This document shows, piece by piece, positions 28,627 through 39,965 of a stretch of DNA of 64,000 nucleotides. Under the pieces are notes generated by a model that had not been told where the DNA came from, ran no database searches, and worked only from the letters and a program-made list of their open reading frames with translations. Numbering within the stretch: position 1 is the stretch's first letter; each line of letters opens with the position of its first letter. The stretch is taken from the NCBI RefSeq assembly GCF_022836845.1, contig NZ_JAJNNZ010000008.1, positions 146,976 to 210,975 on the forward strand. The letters are read 5' to 3'. A program made the translations under genes and the position numbers. This DNA is from Vibrio gelatinilyticus. GTDB taxonomy: Bacteria > Pseudomonadota > Gammaproteobacteria > Enterobacterales > Vibrionaceae.

Positions 28627-29091
28627 ATGTCTTTATGCCCTTGCGGCAGCTCACTTGAATACTCAAGTTGCTGCCAACCTATTCATACCGACCCCCGTCA
28701 GGCATTAAAACCTGAACAGTTAATGCGTGCACGCTTTAGTGCACATGTACTTAACATGCCAGATTTTGTCGTTGCAACCTATCACCCATCTTGCAATGCT
28801 TTAGCAGAAAAAGAGGCCATAGCCCAATCAGTTGACAGCCAATGGACTCGCCTTGAAGTCGTATCGACTGAATCGGGAAGCAATGACGACGAAGGGTTCG
28901 TAACCTTCAATGCTTACCTTATTGAGGATAATCAAGAATTGTGCCTTTCAGAGCGATCACGCTTTCTTAGAGAGGAACAACAGTGGTACTACATCGATGG
29001 CGAACTGTCTGAGATGCCCAATATAAAAGTAGGCAGAAACGATTCATGTCCTTGCGGCAGTGGTAAGAAGTTTAAAAAGTGCTGTGGGTAA
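28627..29091 (+). CDS. ychJ: YchJ family protein with two SEC-C zinc motifs
   Basis: The 154-residue protein has an N-terminal SEC-C motif ([13 protein letters not shown]), a central NTF2-like YchJ domain ([23 protein letters not shown]), and a C-terminal SEC-C motif ([14 protein letters not shown]). The Cys clusters bind zinc. The function of the family is not established. It follows the EAL-HDOD gene by 16 bases and is probably co-transcribed. Confidence 0.9.
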   Translation: MSLCPCGSSLEYSSCCQPIHTDPRQALKPEQLMRARFSAHVLNMPDFVVATYHPSCNALAEKEAIAQSVDSQWTRLEVVSTESGSNDDEGFVTFNAYLIEDNQELCLSERSRFLREEQQWYYIDGELSEMPNIKVGRNDSCPCGSGKKFKKCCG

Positions 29092-29140
29092 GCTGCCAGC
29101 ACTAATCACTATCTAGTACTATTAACTACCCAGTACGCAT

Positions 29141-29171
29141 AAAAAAGAGGTCGATGACGACCTCTTTTTTT
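29141..29171. terminator. Strong bidirectional terminator
   Basis: AAAAAAGAGGTCG and CGACCTCTTTTTT pair around an ATGA loop. It ends ychJ (plus) and overlaps the stop codon of the GT39 gene (minus). Confidence 0.92.
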
Positions 29172-30663
29172 ATTTTGGAAGAACAATTCCCAGACAAGCA
29201 TCCATTTTAGGGTCTTGCGGTGACTCCTGGAAAACTATCTGTTTTTGTTCAGTCAATTCAAACTGTGGCCATTCCTTTGAAAACGAGTCGAACACTCCTG
29301 GTTGACAGCCTTTACCCAAATCACCCAGTATGAGGGCACCATACTCGCGGATCATTTCTTCATTTATGTGTCGATTGTACACGTTCGGTAGCGTCTCGTT
29401 GTTCCATTGATTGGTCAACTGCGGATGAGAGCCAATATAGAAGGTAAACCACTGAGCTCGATAGTGTCCGCCTACCAACTTTAGCGGCTTATCTGTAATC
29501 TCTTGCCAAAATGATTCAGCATCCTGACTCAGGGTTTTAATACCGACGAACTTTTGCCCAGCGTTGCGAACATTAAATACAAGAACAGAGGCATAGCCGA
29601 CCAAAATCACCATGGCCATCACCAATAAGATCTTAAGTGGTCGTTTAATGTATGGCACAACACTGTGGCTTAGGTAACCGACCAGTACTGCTGGCGCTGG
29701 CATAAAGAATGGGTGCAGCCACTCAACAAGCCTTTCACCTTTGTGGAAGCTAAACCATGCCATTATTGGCACCAATGGTGAGAGTAAAACCAAAGTGGTC
29801 AAATGCACCTTTTGAGGCACCTCTAAACGACGTTTCAGCCCTTTTTTCCCTAGCATTGCCGCGACTAAAATGAACGGGTAAAAGACCGATAATACCGCCA
29901 ACCAACTTCCCGGACTTATTTGAGCCGATACTTGACCACCCACCCATTTGAAAGCAGAAAAGTTATTCTCTACCAACCAAATAAAATTAGGCAAGATCAG
30001 TGCTAAAAACACCAATATCGCGATGTAGAAGTATCGATTTTGATAATTTTTACGAACCTGAGGTACAAATAGGCTTAACAGGAACACGATCCCAACCGGA
30101 GCAAACGTTGTATATTTGGCCATCGAGGCACAGCCAGCAACAATACCAAATGGTATCCACCACTTAGGGTCATCGTATGTTGCTTTTACAAAGAAAAATA
30201 AAAGCCATGGCCATGAACCAAACAACAAATAGTTATCGTTATACGGTATTGCTTCAAAGTTGATAACACCAGACAAGTTCAGCGTAAATAGAGCAAGCCA
30301 TGCCATTGCAGGCGAGTCTGTCAATTTATGAGCTAAGAAATAGCAGCCTAGCATACCCAACGAAATAACCGAGAAATGGCCAACATACCAAAATGCCGAA
30401 GCAAACTCGCTTGAATCGGAGAATGAGAGGATCCGGGCGACGAAGCCAACAAACCATGGATTATTTGGACTTCCCCATTCACCGTTACTTGCCCAGTTAA
30501 GCGCTTCAATCGCATCATAAGGTACAGTGGGATCCAAGTGATAACTCACCAACGACCATGCGACAGCGTAAAAAAAACACCACAAAAACGCCAAGCGATG
30601 TGAGCGAGCAATAGACTCTGCGCTTAAAGTGGTGTTCTCAGAAAATAGGTTTTCAGATAGCAT
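29170..30663 (-). CDS. GT39-type membrane glycosyltransferase
   Basis: The 497-residue protein has about ten membrane helices and an N-terminal Asp in the first periplasmic loop (YHLDPTVPYDAIEALNWA), as in ArnT/PMT-like enzymes (GT-C fold). Helix-rich segments run to about residue 370, followed by a soluble periplasmic tail. It probably moves a sugar from a polyprenyl carrier to lipid A or a protein, but the acceptor is unknown. It is a single-gene unit. Confidence 0.75.
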   Translation of the reverse strand: MLSENLFSENTTLSAESIARSHRLAFLWCFFYAVAWSLVSYHLDPTVPYDAIEALNWASNGEWGSPNNPWFVGFVARILSFSDSSEFASAFWYVGHFSVISLGMLGCYFLAHKLTDSPAMAWLALFTLNLSGVINFEAIPYNDNYLLFGSWPWLLFFFVKATYDDPKWWIPFGIVAGCASMAKYTTFAPVGIVFLLSLFVPQVRKNYQNRYFYIAILVFLALILPNFIWLVENNFSAFKWVGGQVSAQISPGSWLAVLSVFYPFILVAAMLGKKGLKRRLEVPQKVHLTTLVLLSPLVPIMAWFSFHKGERLVEWLHPFFMPAPAVLVGYLSHSVVPYIKRPLKILLVMAMVILVGYASVLVFNVRNAGQKFVGIKTLSQDAESFWQEITDKPLKLVGGHYRAQWFTFYIGSHPQLTNQWNNETLPNVYNRHINEEMIREYGALILGDLGKGCQPGVFDSFSKEWPQFELTEQKQIVFQESPQDPKMDACLGIVLPK

Positions 30664-31013
30664 ATTGATATTTATAGCCTCAAAACAATTGGATGCTCAG
30701 ATCATCAATCAATAAATTCGACAGTTAATGAATACAAAGAACGAGCACCTGGAGTATGCTCGTTCCCGATAATACCGCAAGCCCTCCATTGTAAAGTCTA
30801 TGTGAGAATTAAATAAAAACCAGTCACTTAGCTACAAAAATGTAAAAAACCTAACCAGAGACTATAGAAGGCCGGCATTGCATTGAATTGAATTAAATTG
30901 TCAAAAGCCGATGACATAGAGCAAAGCTGCATGCCATGCAACCACTCACTGCTAACCGCCACGATTAGAGTATTGGGGGCGACTGCCTTGCACAATTCAT
31001 TATGAGCGAGTCC
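30664..31013. other. Intergenic region with one hairpin
   Basis: A 350-base stretch upstream of the GT39 gene and downstream of the ABM gene. It holds a 9-base hairpin (GAACGAGCA at 30739-30747 with TGCTCGTTC at 30757-30765) whose minus-strand exit is T-rich. That could end a long 3' tail of the ABM transcript. No gene was seen. Confidence 0.5.
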
Positions 31014-31292
31014 CTACGACTCAAAGATCTGATAGTGTCTAGTTACATTTTCAGATATCTCAACCCACGTCGAGGTTTTGATCCGTAGCTGATGAGCCTC
31101 AAAGGCCTCTTTATCGACAAATTCCTCATAGACATCAAAACGAGTAGAAACTTCCGAATTTTGAGTCACTCTAAATTCTCGACACCCTGGTTCTTGCTGT
31201 GTTAGCCGTCTATGGTTTTTTAGTTCACCAATGACCGCTAACAGATCTCGTTCAGGCACCAAAATGAATCCTTTTAATACAACCTTCGGCAT
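31014..31292 (-). CDS. ABM-domain (putative monooxygenase) protein
   Basis: The 92-residue protein fits the dimeric ferredoxin-like ABM fold: VVLKGFILVPERDLLAVIGEL, a middle QEPGCREFRV, and VYEEFVDKEAFEAHQ. Such proteins are annotated as antibiotic biosynthesis monooxygenases or YgiN-like quinol oxygenases, but many have no known substrate. It is alone on its transcript. Confidence 0.8.
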   Translation of the reverse strand: MPKVVLKGFILVPERDLLAVIGELKNHRRLTQQEPGCREFRVTQNSEVSTRFDVYEEFVDKEAFEAHQLRIKTSTWVEISENVTRHYQIFES

Positions 31293-31520
31293 AAACAGCC
31301 CAACTCCTTAATCTCTACAACCCAGAAACATATTCACATGATTTTATATCATATGGCTAAATAGTTGCCTATATACAAGCTCAAAGTCAATCTCGCTAAA
31401 AAAAGCGCCATTTTGCCTATCGTTATTGCATCGGTTTTGGAACGTATGGCTTAAACACTTGGTTTCGACCTCGTAAACTGAGACAATCAACATCGTAATC
31501 CCAAAATCAAATGGCTCTTT

Positions 31521-31760
31521 ATGAAACTTTTAGTTAGAAACCTCGCTCGCACTACCACCGAACATGATGTTCGCCTGCTGTTTAAAGAACATGGCCGTGT
31601 TACAGAGTGCACTTTAGTTTTGGATCAAGAAACAGGGCTTTCTAAAGGCTTTGCTTTTGCCGAAATGCCAGATCCCGAAGAAGCATTCGCAGCAATGAAT
31701 GCACTTAACCTGTCTGAATTTGCAGGAAATAAAATTCGAGTAAAACGAGCTAGCCACTAA
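31521..31760 (+). CDS. RRM-domain RNA-binding protein
   Basis: The 79-residue protein is a single RNA recognition motif with RNP2 (LLVRNL) at the N-terminus and RNP1 (KGFAFAEM) near residue 44. The family is common in Vibrio and cyanobacteria and binds single-stranded RNA, often in cold-related conditions. The terminator follows at 31781. Confidence 0.9.
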   Translation: MKLLVRNLARTTTEHDVRLLFKEHGRVTECTLVLDQETGLSKGFAFAEMPDPEEAFAAMNALNLSEFAGNKIRVKRASH

Positions 31761-31780
31761 TTCACTCGTTTACGAACATT

Positions 31781-31811
31781 AAAAAGCCAGCCTAGAATAG
31801 GCTGGCTTTTT
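31781..31811 (+). terminator. Terminator after the RRM gene
   Basis: AAAAAGCCAGCC and GGCTGGCTTTTT pair with a 7-base loop. It is bidirectional in form and lies 20 bases past the RRM stop. Confidence 0.9.
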
Positions 31812-31843
31812 GTATTTTTCTGACGTCTTAATAAGATTTTCGC

Positions 31844-32062
31844 TTAGCAAAAAGTTGAGATATAGAGCTCTTCTACTTTATCTCTTGCCCATTGCGTCCT
31901 TCGTAAAAACTTCAGTGATGATTTTATCGAGGGATCATTAGAAAAACAGTTAACGTTAATGATCTCATACAAACCTCGCCAACCGTAATGCTCTACGAGC
32001 CTTGTCAGTATTTTTTCCAGCGTTAGACCATGCAGTGGATTATTTTGCTGTTGATTGCTCAT
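31844..32062 (-). CDS. VF530 family DNA-binding protein
   Basis: The 72-residue protein matches the VF530 domain (formerly DUF2132): [21 protein letters not shown] followed by [26 protein letters not shown]. The fold is a small helical DNA-binding domain first described in Vibrio fischeri. The target is unknown. Confidence 0.85.
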   Translation of the reverse strand: MSNQQQNNPLHGLTLEKILTRLVEHYGWRGLYEIINVNCFSNDPSIKSSLKFLRRTQWARDKVEELYISTFC

Positions 32063-32166
32063 CTACGAGTCCAACCTTTTGTCGTCTAATAATTCAGAAG
32101 GGATGCATTGCAACACAAACTTACCGGACACTGCAATCAAAGTCTTAACTTTTAGTTTTCTACCGG

Positions 32167-32382
32167 CTAAGTCCAACCATGATGCCACACTTCATCATCA
32201 CGCAAGTCGCGCCAATCTATCTCATAGCAATGCTTAGACATCACCGCTTCAAGGACGCATTCAACAACACCATCGTCCTCATCAAACAACACCTTCGTCA
32301 CTATAAAGTGCTTCTCTTTTTTCTTTGGCTTTTCCGCGGTCCACTTGCTGTTGAGTAGCTTTTTAGGATTAATACAATTCAT
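32167..32382 (-). CDS. TIGR02450 family Trp-rich protein
   Basis: The 71-residue basic protein has conserved tryptophans (LNSKWTAEKP, IDWRDL, EVWHHGW) typical of TIGR02450. The start at 32382 (MNCINPKKLLNSKW) matches the family; the longer frame to 32406 adds an unlikely leader. No function is known. Confidence 0.82.
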   Translation of the reverse strand: MNCINPKKLLNSKWTAEKPKKKEKHFIVTKVLFDEDDGVVECVLEAVMSKHCYEIDWRDLRDDEVWHHGWT

Positions 32383-32462
32383 CTTCACCCTCCAAACACA
32401 CACCAATGTTTTACGTCAACATCGCTCTATAAGTTCAGACAGCTACTTATTCAAACACAGCA

Positions 32463-33284
32463 CTAAGATTTATCTTCATCGGTAGAAGTACTCGATTTCT
32501 TTTTAGCGGCTTTAGATGAGCCTTTTGTGAATAATCCCTCCATAAATTCCATCGGCATTGGAAACAAAATCGTTGAGGATTTCTCACTCGCAATCTCTGT
32601 TAACGTTTGTAAGTATCGCAATAAGATCGCACTTGGCTCTGATGACAGTTTGTTGGCCGCTTCAACCAACTTTTCTGATGCTTCCATCTCACCAGAGGCA
32701 TGAATCACCTTGGCTCTTCTTGCTCGTTCGGCTTCCGCTTGTTTAGCAATCGCTCTTATCATCGTTTCATTGAGATCGACATGCTTAATCTCAACATTCG
32801 AAACCTTGATCCCCCATCCGTCCGAACGTGCATCCAGGATCTCTTGAATGTCTGCATTGAGCATTTCTCTGTTCGCCAGCATTTCATCAAGTTCATGCTG
32901 GCCAAGGACAGAGCGCAATGTCGTTTGCGCTAACTGAGACGTCGCCTGCAAATAGTCCTCCACGTTAATAATGGCTTTTTGAGAGTCCACCACCCTAAAA
33001 TAAATAACCGCGTTGACCCGCACTGATACATTGTCGCGGCTGATCACATCCTGACTTGGCACATCCATAACCACAGTACGCAAATCCACTTTTACTATCT
33101 GTTGAATGATCGGGATGATAATAATAAGCCCCGGCCCTTTCACTTTCTGAAAACGCCCTAAGAAGAATATGACCCCACGCTCGTACTCTCGGAGTACATG
33201 AAATAGGCTAAAAGCTATTAAAACGACTAAGCCAATAACCAGAACCGGAGTGATCATCCCGCTCATGATAATTGATTCCAACAT
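32463..33284 (-). CDS. Slipin (stomatin/SPFH) membrane protein
   Basis: The 273-residue protein has an N-terminal membrane hairpin (about residues 10-30), an SPFH domain ([32 protein letters not shown]), and an Ala-rich coiled coil ([15 protein letters not shown]). It starts six bases after the NfeD gene. Slipin/NfeD pairs form membrane-domain complexes in which the NfeD protease may process the slipin. Confidence 0.9.
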   Translation of the reverse strand: MLESIIMSGMITPVLVIGLVVLIAFSLFHVLREYERGVIFFLGRFQKVKGPGLIIIIPIIQQIVKVDLRTVVMDVPSQDVISRDNVSVRVNAVIYFRVVDSQKAIINVEDYLQATSQLAQTTLRSVLGQHELDEMLANREMLNADIQEILDARSDGWGIKVSNVEIKHVDLNETMIRAIAKQAEAERARRAKVIHASGEMEASEKLVEAANKLSSEPSAILLRYLQTLTEIASEKSSTILFPMPMEFMEGLFTKGSSKAAKKKSSTSTDEDKS

Positions 33285-33289
33285 ATGCT

Positions 33290-34642
33290 TTACTCCCCTG
33301 CTGTTTTCTTAACTAACAAGGTCAAACCGTCTACCTCATCAACTTTAACAATATCTCCTTTCTCAACAGGAACATCGGATATTGCTGCCCATCTTTCGCC
33401 TTTAACTAAAAGGTAACCATGAGACGAAAAATTTTCCGTTACTTCTACTTGTGTTCCCACCAGCGATTCCAAACCACTGACGACTTTTTTCTTCCTTAGG
33501 CTCCAAACTCGCCGAAGTACAAACACAGTGAACCCACCAGAGACCAAGGCGATGCTGTAAATCAATGACGGCGAGATCTGCAGTTCTGGCAAGTCGCTAT
33601 CAATCAGAAAGATTGAACCAAGAACGAACGCGACTATTCCACTAAAACCAAACAGCCCAAAGCTTGGCACCAAAGACTCTGCGATTAATAGCGCTAAACC
33701 GACCAGCATGAAACCGATACCAACATAATTTACCGGCAGTAACTGAAAAGCGTACAAAGCAATCAGTAATGACATGGCACCAATAATGCCAGCGATACCA
33801 AAGGAAGGGCTGTAAAATTCCAATAACAGTCCGTATACGCCAATGATCATTAAAATATAAGCAATATTTGGATCCGTAATGGTGGCTAAAAACCGATTGC
33901 GCCAGTCTGGCGTGCGCTGTTCCACCTTCGCGTCAGCAACGCTCAAGGTTACCGTTTGTTCCTTGACCACAATGGATTGTCCATCGAGAACTTCCAGCAG
34001 CTGTTCGGGGCTATCAGCAATCACATTGATGACATTAAGCTCCAGAGCCTCGCTCGCCGAAAGGGTCGCGGCTTCTCTAACCGCTTTTTCTGCCCATTCG
34101 ACGTTTCTGCCACGAAGCTGCGCTAAAGAGCGAATATACGCGATTGAGTCGTTAAGAACCTTCTTCTCCATTGCGGTTGCATCTTTCGGCTTTTCATCGT
34201 CTTTGTCTCCACTCCCTGGTGGCGCTCCGCCAATACTCACGGGTGTGGCGGCACCTAACGTTGTCGCACTCGACATAGCGGCAACATGACAGGCATATAA
34301 TAGGTAGGTACCAGCGCTGGCCGCCCTTGCACCTTGTGGGTAAACTAAACAAAGAATGGGTATATCTGAAGCAAGTATGACTTGATTAATGCTGCGTAGG
34401 CTTGTAACTAAGCCGCCGGGAGTGTCAATGGTAACTATAATGACAGGAATATCTCGCTGCTTATTCGCCCGTTCAATCTCACTTATCACGTAGTGACCCA
34501 CAGCAGGGCCAATCGCCCCACTGATCGCAATAACCGGAACCGTCTTGGGAGGCAGACTATTTGGTTCTACAGTGTCTGCCAACGACGTCGTTACGGTCAG
34601 ATAGAAAGCGCTGAGTATCACCCCAACAATCCAACGCAACAT
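33290..34642 (-). CDS. NfeD1b-type membrane serine protease
   Basis: The 450-residue protein has a signal peptide, then a ClpP-class protease domain with the likely catalytic Ser in [11 protein letters not shown] and a Lys in [12 protein letters not shown]. Several membrane helices (about residues 245-375) and a C-terminal NfeD OB-fold ([22 protein letters not shown]) follow. It is the operon partner of the slipin. Confidence 0.9.
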   Translation of the reverse strand: MLRWIVGVILSAFYLTVTTSLADTVEPNSLPPKTVPVIAISGAIGPAVGHYVISEIERANKQRDIPVIIVTIDTPGGLVTSLRSINQVILASDIPILCLVYPQGARAASAGTYLLYACHVAAMSSATTLGAATPVSIGGAPPGSGDKDDEKPKDATAMEKKVLNDSIAYIRSLAQLRGRNVEWAEKAVREAATLSASEALELNVINVIADSPEQLLEVLDGQSIVVKEQTVTLSVADAKVEQRTPDWRNRFLATITDPNIAYILMIIGVYGLLLEFYSPSFGIAGIIGAMSLLIALYAFQLLPVNYVGIGFMLVGLALLIAESLVPSFGLFGFSGIVAFVLGSIFLIDSDLPELQISPSLIYSIALVSGGFTVFVLRRVWSLRKKKVVSGLESLVGTQVEVTENFSSHGYLLVKGERWAAISDVPVEKGDIVKVDEVDGLTLLVKKTAGE

Positions 34643-34801
34643 ATAAGCTGCCTATAATGAGTTACCTCTAAAGTGTAGTTCAAAACTATGAGTTAGGTAA
34701 CAAATGAAAAGTGCACACTAAAGAGGCCGCTTAGCGTCAAAAAGGCATAAAAGCCACAAGTATCAATGACTGTACAAGACTAAAATAAACAATCTTTAAC
34801 C

Positions 34802-34827
34802 AAAAAAAACCGCACTCTAAAGTGCGG
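34802..34827 (-). terminator. Terminator of glcB
   Basis: CCGCACT and AGTGCGG form a 7-base stem with a CTAA loop. On the minus strand eight T's follow. It lies 28 bases after the malate synthase stop. Confidence 0.9.
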
Positions 34828-34854
34828 CAAAGTTAGGGGGCAATTATCAAGAAT

Positions 34855-37023
34855 TTATTGTTGAGCCTTAAGCTTCAAGCGCATGGCATGTAATACAGGT
34901 TCGGTATAACCACTCGGCTGAGCGCAACCTTCAAATACAAGCTGACACGCCGCCGAGAAAGCAATGCTAGAATCAAAGTTCGGCGCCATATTGCGATAAA
35001 GAGGATCCGCCGCATTTTGCTTGTCGACGACCGCAGCCATGCGCTTCATTGTTTCCATCACTTGTTCTTTGGTGCAGATTTCGTGTCGTAACCAGTTAGC
35101 AATGTGCTGGCTTGAAATTCGCAGTGTTGCTCTGTCTTCCATTAATCCAACATCATTGATATCAGGAACTTTCGAGCAGCCAACGCCCTGATCTACCCAA
35201 CGTACCACGTAGCCGAGAATACCTTGAGTATTGTTATCAAGTTCCTTTTGAATGTCATCCGCTGTCAGTTTTTGATCTCCTAAAAGTGGAATCGTCAAGA
35301 TATCATCAACGTTTGCTCGAACTCGATTGCGCAGCTCAATTTGGCGGCTAGGTACGCTCACTTGATGATAATGCAGTGCATGTAACGTCGCAGCTGTTGG
35401 AGATGGCACCCACGCGGTATTCGCGCCGGCTTGAGGATGACCTATTTTCGCATCCATCATTTTTGCCATATTGTCCGGCTCTGGCCACATCCCTTTACCT
35501 ATCTGGGCTTTACCCTGTAGGCCGCATGCCAAACCTAGATCAACGTTTTGATCTTCGTATGCACCAATCCAGGTCATGGTCTTGAGCTGAGTTTTTGGAG
35601 CAAATGGCCCCGCTTCCATACTGGTATGGATTTCATCACCGGTGCGGTCCAAAAAGCCCGTGTTAATAAATACCACACGCTCTTTGGCTGCGCGAATACA
35701 CTCTTTCAAGTTCACCGATGTACGGCGCTCTTCGTCCATAATACCGACTTTAATGGTATTGCGCGCAAGGCCTAAAGCGTCTTCCACACGAGAGAACAGT
35801 TCACTCGTAAAAGCCACTTCCTCGGGGCCATGCATTTTGGGTTTCACAATATTAATGCTATTGGCGGTGGAGTTTTGAAATGGGCTATTGCCGTTTAGGT
35901 CATGCATCGCAATCAACGACGTGATCATGGCATCCATGATACCCTCAGGTACTTCTTCGCCATTACCATCCAATATCGCGGGGTTTGTCATCAAATGGCC
36001 AACGTTGCGAATAAACAGCATACTGCGCCCCTTGAGAGAGAGCTCCCCACCCGTAATGCTGGTGTAATGACGATCCGCGTTTAAGCGGCGCACTAGTGTC
36101 TTACCATTTTTTTCAAGGGTTTCCTGTAGATCCCCTTTCATCAAGCCCAACCAGTTTTTGTAAGCGAGCGCTTTATCTTCACCATCAACCGCGGCAACCG
36201 AATCTTCGCAATCCATGATGGTGGTCAGCGCCGCTTCAACGACAATATCTTTAATACCCGCAGCGTCCAGTTGACCTACGGGTGTGTTTGGATCAATCTG
36301 AATTTCGATGTGCAGATTATTGTGTTTAAGTAAAATTGCCGTTGGTTCATTGGCCTGGCCTTGATAGCCAATCAATTGCGCGGCATCCATCAACGTGACT
36401 TGCTCGCCATCGTCCAAGGTGGCGATTAAAGTGTTGTTGATGCTGTAACTGGCGACATCTTTATGAGAAACACCGTTGAGTGGCGCGGCATTATCGAGAA
36501 ACTCTCGTGCAAACCGCACCACTTTGGCACCGCGAGCTGGGTTAAAACTGCCACCTTTCTCTGCGCCATTTTCCTCGCTGATAACGTCTGTACCATAAAG
36601 TGCATCATAGAGACTTCCCCAACGAGCGTTGGCCGCGTTCAATGCAAATCGTGCATTCATAATTGGCACAACCAGCTGTGGGCCAGCTTGTGTAGCAATC
36701 TCTGGCTCTACATTGGCAGTGCTGACCTGAAAGTCTTCACCTTCCGGAACAAGGTAACCGATGTCTTGCAAGAAGGATTTATATTCTGCCGGATCCAACG
36801 CTTGTCCAGCTCGTTCTTGATGCCACACATCGATTTGTAATTGCAAATCATCTCGCTTGGCTAGCAAGGCTTTATTCTTTGGGGCCAAATCATTCAAGAT
36901 GATTTCAAATGATTGCCAGAAATCTTCGCTCTTAATATCGGTGCCTGGAATAATCTCATCATTAACCAGTGCATAGAGGGTGCTATCTATGTTCAAGCTT
37001 CCCTGTTGAATTCGATTGCTCAT
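34855..37023 (-). CDS. glcB: Malate synthase G
   Basis: The 722-residue protein matches malate synthase G across its length, including the catalytic segment [17 protein letters not shown] and the substrate region [12 protein letters not shown]. It joins glyoxylate and acetyl-CoA to malate. The start at 37023 ([10 protein letters not shown]) follows a GAGAG ribosome site; the ORF continues 11 codons upstream without one. Together with aceA it makes up the glyoxylate shunt. Confidence 0.95.
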   Translation of the reverse strand: MSNRIQQGSLNIDSTLYALVNDEIIPGTDIKSEDFWQSFEIILNDLAPKNKALLAKRDDLQLQIDVWHQERAGQALDPAEYKSFLQDIGYLVPEGEDFQVSTANVEPEIATQAGPQLVVPIMNARFALNAANARWGSLYDALYGTDVISEENGAEKGGSFNPARGAKVVRFAREFLDNAAPLNGVSHKDVASYSINNTLIATLDDGEQVTLMDAAQLIGYQGQANEPTAILLKHNNLHIEIQIDPNTPVGQLDAAGIKDIVVEAALTTIMDCEDSVAAVDGEDKALAYKNWLGLMKGDLQETLEKNGKTLVRRLNADRHYTSITGGELSLKGRSMLFIRNVGHLMTNPAILDGNGEEVPEGIMDAMITSLIAMHDLNGNSPFQNSTANSINIVKPKMHGPEEVAFTSELFSRVEDALGLARNTIKVGIMDEERRTSVNLKECIRAAKERVVFINTGFLDRTGDEIHTSMEAGPFAPKTQLKTMTWIGAYEDQNVDLGLACGLQGKAQIGKGMWPEPDNMAKMMDAKIGHPQAGANTAWVPSPTAATLHALHYHQVSVPSRQIELRNRVRANVDDILTIPLLGDQKLTADDIQKELDNNTQGILGYVVRWVDQGVGCSKVPDINDVGLMEDRATLRISSQHIANWLRHEICTKEQVMETMKRMAAVVDKQNAADPLYRNMAPNFDSSIAFSAACQLVFEGCAQPSGYTEPVLHAMRLKLKAQQ

Positions 37024-37138
37024 ATTCTCTCTCGACTTATTCCAATTACATCTCACTAAACTGTAATATTACGGTGATAATTTCGCTAATTTATAGACGT
37101 TATAATCACTATTCACAGCATGAATATGCCAAATTCAC

Positions 37139-38092
37139 CTATTCCGTGACACCGCTTTCAATCTCATTAGCGACGCTTTTTATTAAGCGGCGCATCCACT
37201 GGTGGTCAGTATTTGTCTGCAATAGCGGACTCCATGCCATCTTCAACTCGAAGGGTTCAATGGCAAACGGTACCGGTTTAATCATCAGCTTGGGATTGTT
37301 GCGTTGAGACTGAGCTGCCTTGCTTGGAATCGTTAAAATCAGATTTTTTTGCTCAGCAAACAGCACCGCTGACAAATAGTGGCGAGTAAACACGGTAATG
37401 TTTCGCGTCTTCCCAATACGCATCAAAGCTTCATCTATCCAGCCTAACTTTTGCGCTTCACTGGGGTTAATGCCCACGCCAGTTCCCATCCCAGTTTTGC
37501 TCACCCAAATATGCTGAGCCTGCAAGTAAGAGAACAGATCAAAGTTATCAATAATTGGGTTCTCTACACTGAATAAGCATGAAAAGGTATCGTGCCAAAG
37601 GCTCATTTGGTGGAAAGATTGGGGAATATGGTCAAAACGGTTAATGATAATGTCTACTGTGCCCTGCTCTACATCCTGATAGCTCACATCACTAGGCGTC
37701 ATAATGTCTAGACGTATCTTTGGTGCTATCTCACTAAGCCTTTGTAATAAAGGCCGAATCAAGGTTGATTCTGCATAGTCACTTGCCATGATACGAAATA
37801 CGCGTTCGCTTTCTTCAGCAACAAACTCAGAGGTCGGTTGTACCGCTTTTTCTACATTGGCAAGAACGTTTCGAATCATGGGTTGAAGCTTCTGTGCGCG
37901 CTCGGTCGGTATCATTCCCTCACTGGTTCTCACCAAAAGAGGATCTTCAAAAAGGTCTCTTAATCGACGAAGCCCATTACTCATCGCTGGCTGAGTGATC
38001 CCCAACTGATTCGCCGCGCGAGTGACATTGCGTTCTCGCAATAAGGCATCTAAATACACAAGTAAATTAAGGTCTATCCGAGCAACATTCAT
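37139..38092 (-). CDS. LysR-family regulator of the glyoxylate-shunt region
   Basis: The 317-residue protein has an N-terminal winged HTH (RNVTRAANQLGITQPAMSNGLRRL) and a LysR effector domain. It lies between glcB (downstream, same strand) and aceA (divergent, 173 bases away), so control of aceA and possibly glcB is likely. The effector is unknown. Confidence 0.85.
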   Translation of the reverse strand: MNVARIDLNLLVYLDALLRERNVTRAANQLGITQPAMSNGLRRLRDLFEDPLLVRTSEGMIPTERAQKLQPMIRNVLANVEKAVQPTSEFVAEESERVFRIMASDYAESTLIRPLLQRLSEIAPKIRLDIMTPSDVSYQDVEQGTVDIIINRFDHIPQSFHQMSLWHDTFSCLFSVENPIIDNFDLFSYLQAQHIWVSKTGMGTGVGINPSEAQKLGWIDEALMRIGKTRNITVFTRHYLSAVLFAEQKNLILTIPSKAAQSQRNNPKLMIKPVPFAIEPFELKMAWSPLLQTNTDHQWMRRLIKSVANEIESGVTE

Positions 38093-38265
38093 ATAAAAAA
38101 TACCGAATATAACAACTATAAATTAACAAAATTATCACACATGGGGCTACGATTTGTCCATAACAACAAATTAAACAGGTCGTCCAAACTGGAACATGAA
38201 GCCCAGAGAAAGATGACTAAGCCATTTTGGCCCAATAATATCCAACGTGAAACTAAGGAATAGTT

Positions 38266-39864
38266 ATGTCAAAGATCACACAAGACATCGAAATGATTGG
38301 AGAAGTTAAGCGTGAAGCCGGCGCTCCATGGGATGCAATTAACCCTGAGTCAGCGGCTCGTATGCGTGCACAAAATCAATTCAAAACTGGCCTGGACATC
38401 GCACAATACACCGCGAACATCATGCGTGCTGATATGGCCGCTTATGATGAAGATAAGTCTAAGTACACACAGTCTCTAGGTTGCTGGCATGGTTTTATCG
38501 GCCAACAGAAAATGATTTCTATCAAGAAGCATTTTGGTGGCAAAACTGACCGTCGCTACCTTTACCTTTCAGGTTGGATGGTTGCAGCACTTCGTTCTGA
38601 ATTTGGTCCACTGCCTGACCAATCAATGCACGAAAAAACATCGGTTGCTGGTCTAGTAAAAGAGCTTTACACCTTCTTGCGTCAAGCTGATGCGCGTGAG
38701 CTTGGTGGTCTGTTCCGTGCACTCGATGCCGCACGTGAAGCCGGAGACGTAGAAGCACAAGACAAGATCCAAGACCAAATCGACAACCATGTGACTCACG
38801 TAGTGCCAATCATTGCCGATATTGATGCTGGCTTTGGTAACGCAGAAGCGACTTACCTAATGGCTAAGCAAATGATCGAAGCAGGCGCATGTTGTCTACA
38901 GATCGAAAACCAGGTAGCAGACGAGAAGCAATGTGGTCATCAAGACGGTAAAGTAACGGTGCCTCACGCAGATTTCCACGCAAAACTTCGTGCGCTTCGT
39001 TATGCATTCTTAGAGCTTGGTATCGACAATGGCGTTATCGTTGCACGTACCGACTCACAAGGTGCTGGTCTTACTAAAGAAATTGCGGTTGTTAAAGAGC
39101 CTGGCGATCAAGGTGACGTTTACAACTCTTACCTAGATGTAGAAGAAATTGATGTAGCGGATATGGCCGAGGGCGATGTGTGCTTTAACCGTGACGGTAA
39201 ACTGGTTCGTCCTAAGCGTCTACCCTCTGGCTTGTATCAGTTCCGCGAAGGTACGGGTGAAGACCGTTGTGTGTTTGACTGTATCGAGGCTATCAATGCC
39301 GGTGCTGATCTTCTTTGGATTGAAACAGAGAAACCACATATCGGCCAAATCAAAGAGATGATGGACGGCGTTCGCGAAGTTCACCCTAACGCAAAACTGG
39401 TGTACAACAACTCACCATCATTCAACTGGACACTAAACTTCCGTCAGCAAGCTTACGATGCGATGGTAGATGCAGGTGAAGACGTTTCAGCGTACGAGCG
39501 TGCAAACCTAATGAGTGCAGAATACGATGAGTCAGAGCTCTCTAAACGCGCTGATGACAAGATCCGCACATTCCAGGCAGACGCATCTCGCGAAGCGGGC
39601 ATCTTCCACCACTTGATCACACTACCGACTTACCATACTGCGGCACTGTCTACTGACAACCTGGCGAAAGAGTACTTCGGTGACCAAGGCATGTTGGGTT
39701 ACGTGGCTAACGTTCAGCGTAAAGAAATCCGCCAAGGTATCGCATGTGTTAAACACCAAAACATGTCTGGGTCAGACATCGGTGATGATCACAAAGAATA
39801 CTTCGCTGGTGAAAACGCACTAAAAGCGGCGGGCGAGTTGAACACATCAAATCAGTTCGACTAA
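38266..39864 (+). CDS. aceA: Isocitrate lyase (long form)
   Basis: The 532-residue enzyme has the catalytic motif KQCGHQ (Cys223) of the long isocitrate lyases found in Pseudomonas and Vibrio, instead of KKCGH in E. coli. The metal-binding region (ADIDAGFGN) is present. It splits isocitrate into succinate and glyoxylate. Codon choice is strongly biased, suggesting high expression. GGAA lies before the ATG. Confidence 0.96.
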   Translation: MSKITQDIEMIGEVKREAGAPWDAINPESAARMRAQNQFKTGLDIAQYTANIMRADMAAYDEDKSKYTQSLGCWHGFIGQQKMISIKKHFGGKTDRRYLYLSGWMVAALRSEFGPLPDQSMHEKTSVAGLVKELYTFLRQADARELGGLFRALDAAREAGDVEAQDKIQDQIDNHVTHVVPIIADIDAGFGNAEATYLMAKQMIEAGACCLQIENQVADEKQCGHQDGKVTVPHADFHAKLRALRYAFLELGIDNGVIVARTDSQGAGLTKEIAVVKEPGDQGDVYNSYLDVEEIDVADMAEGDVCFNRDGKLVRPKRLPSGLYQFREGTGEDRCVFDCIEAINAGADLLWIETEKPHIGQIKEMMDGVREVHPNAKLVYNNSPSFNWTLNFRQQAYDAMVDAGEDVSAYERANLMSAEYDESELSKRADDKIRTFQADASREAGIFHHLITLPTYHTAALSTDNLAKEYFGDQGMLGYVANVQRKEIRQGIACVKHQNMSGSDIGDDHKEYFAGENALKAAGELNTSNQFD

Positions 39865-39887
39865 TTATTATCGACTGAACTGATTAA

Positions 39888-39912
39888 CAAAAGCGGCTTT
39901 CGGGTCGCTTTT
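39888..39912 (+). terminator. Terminator of aceA
   Basis: AAAGCG and CGCTTT pair around a GC-rich inner loop and are followed by TTTTT. It lies 24 bases after aceA. Confidence 0.7.
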
Positions 39913-39965
39913 TCATCTCAGAACCTTTGGTAACATTTATACATTCATTGTTGTTGAGAATGCCT

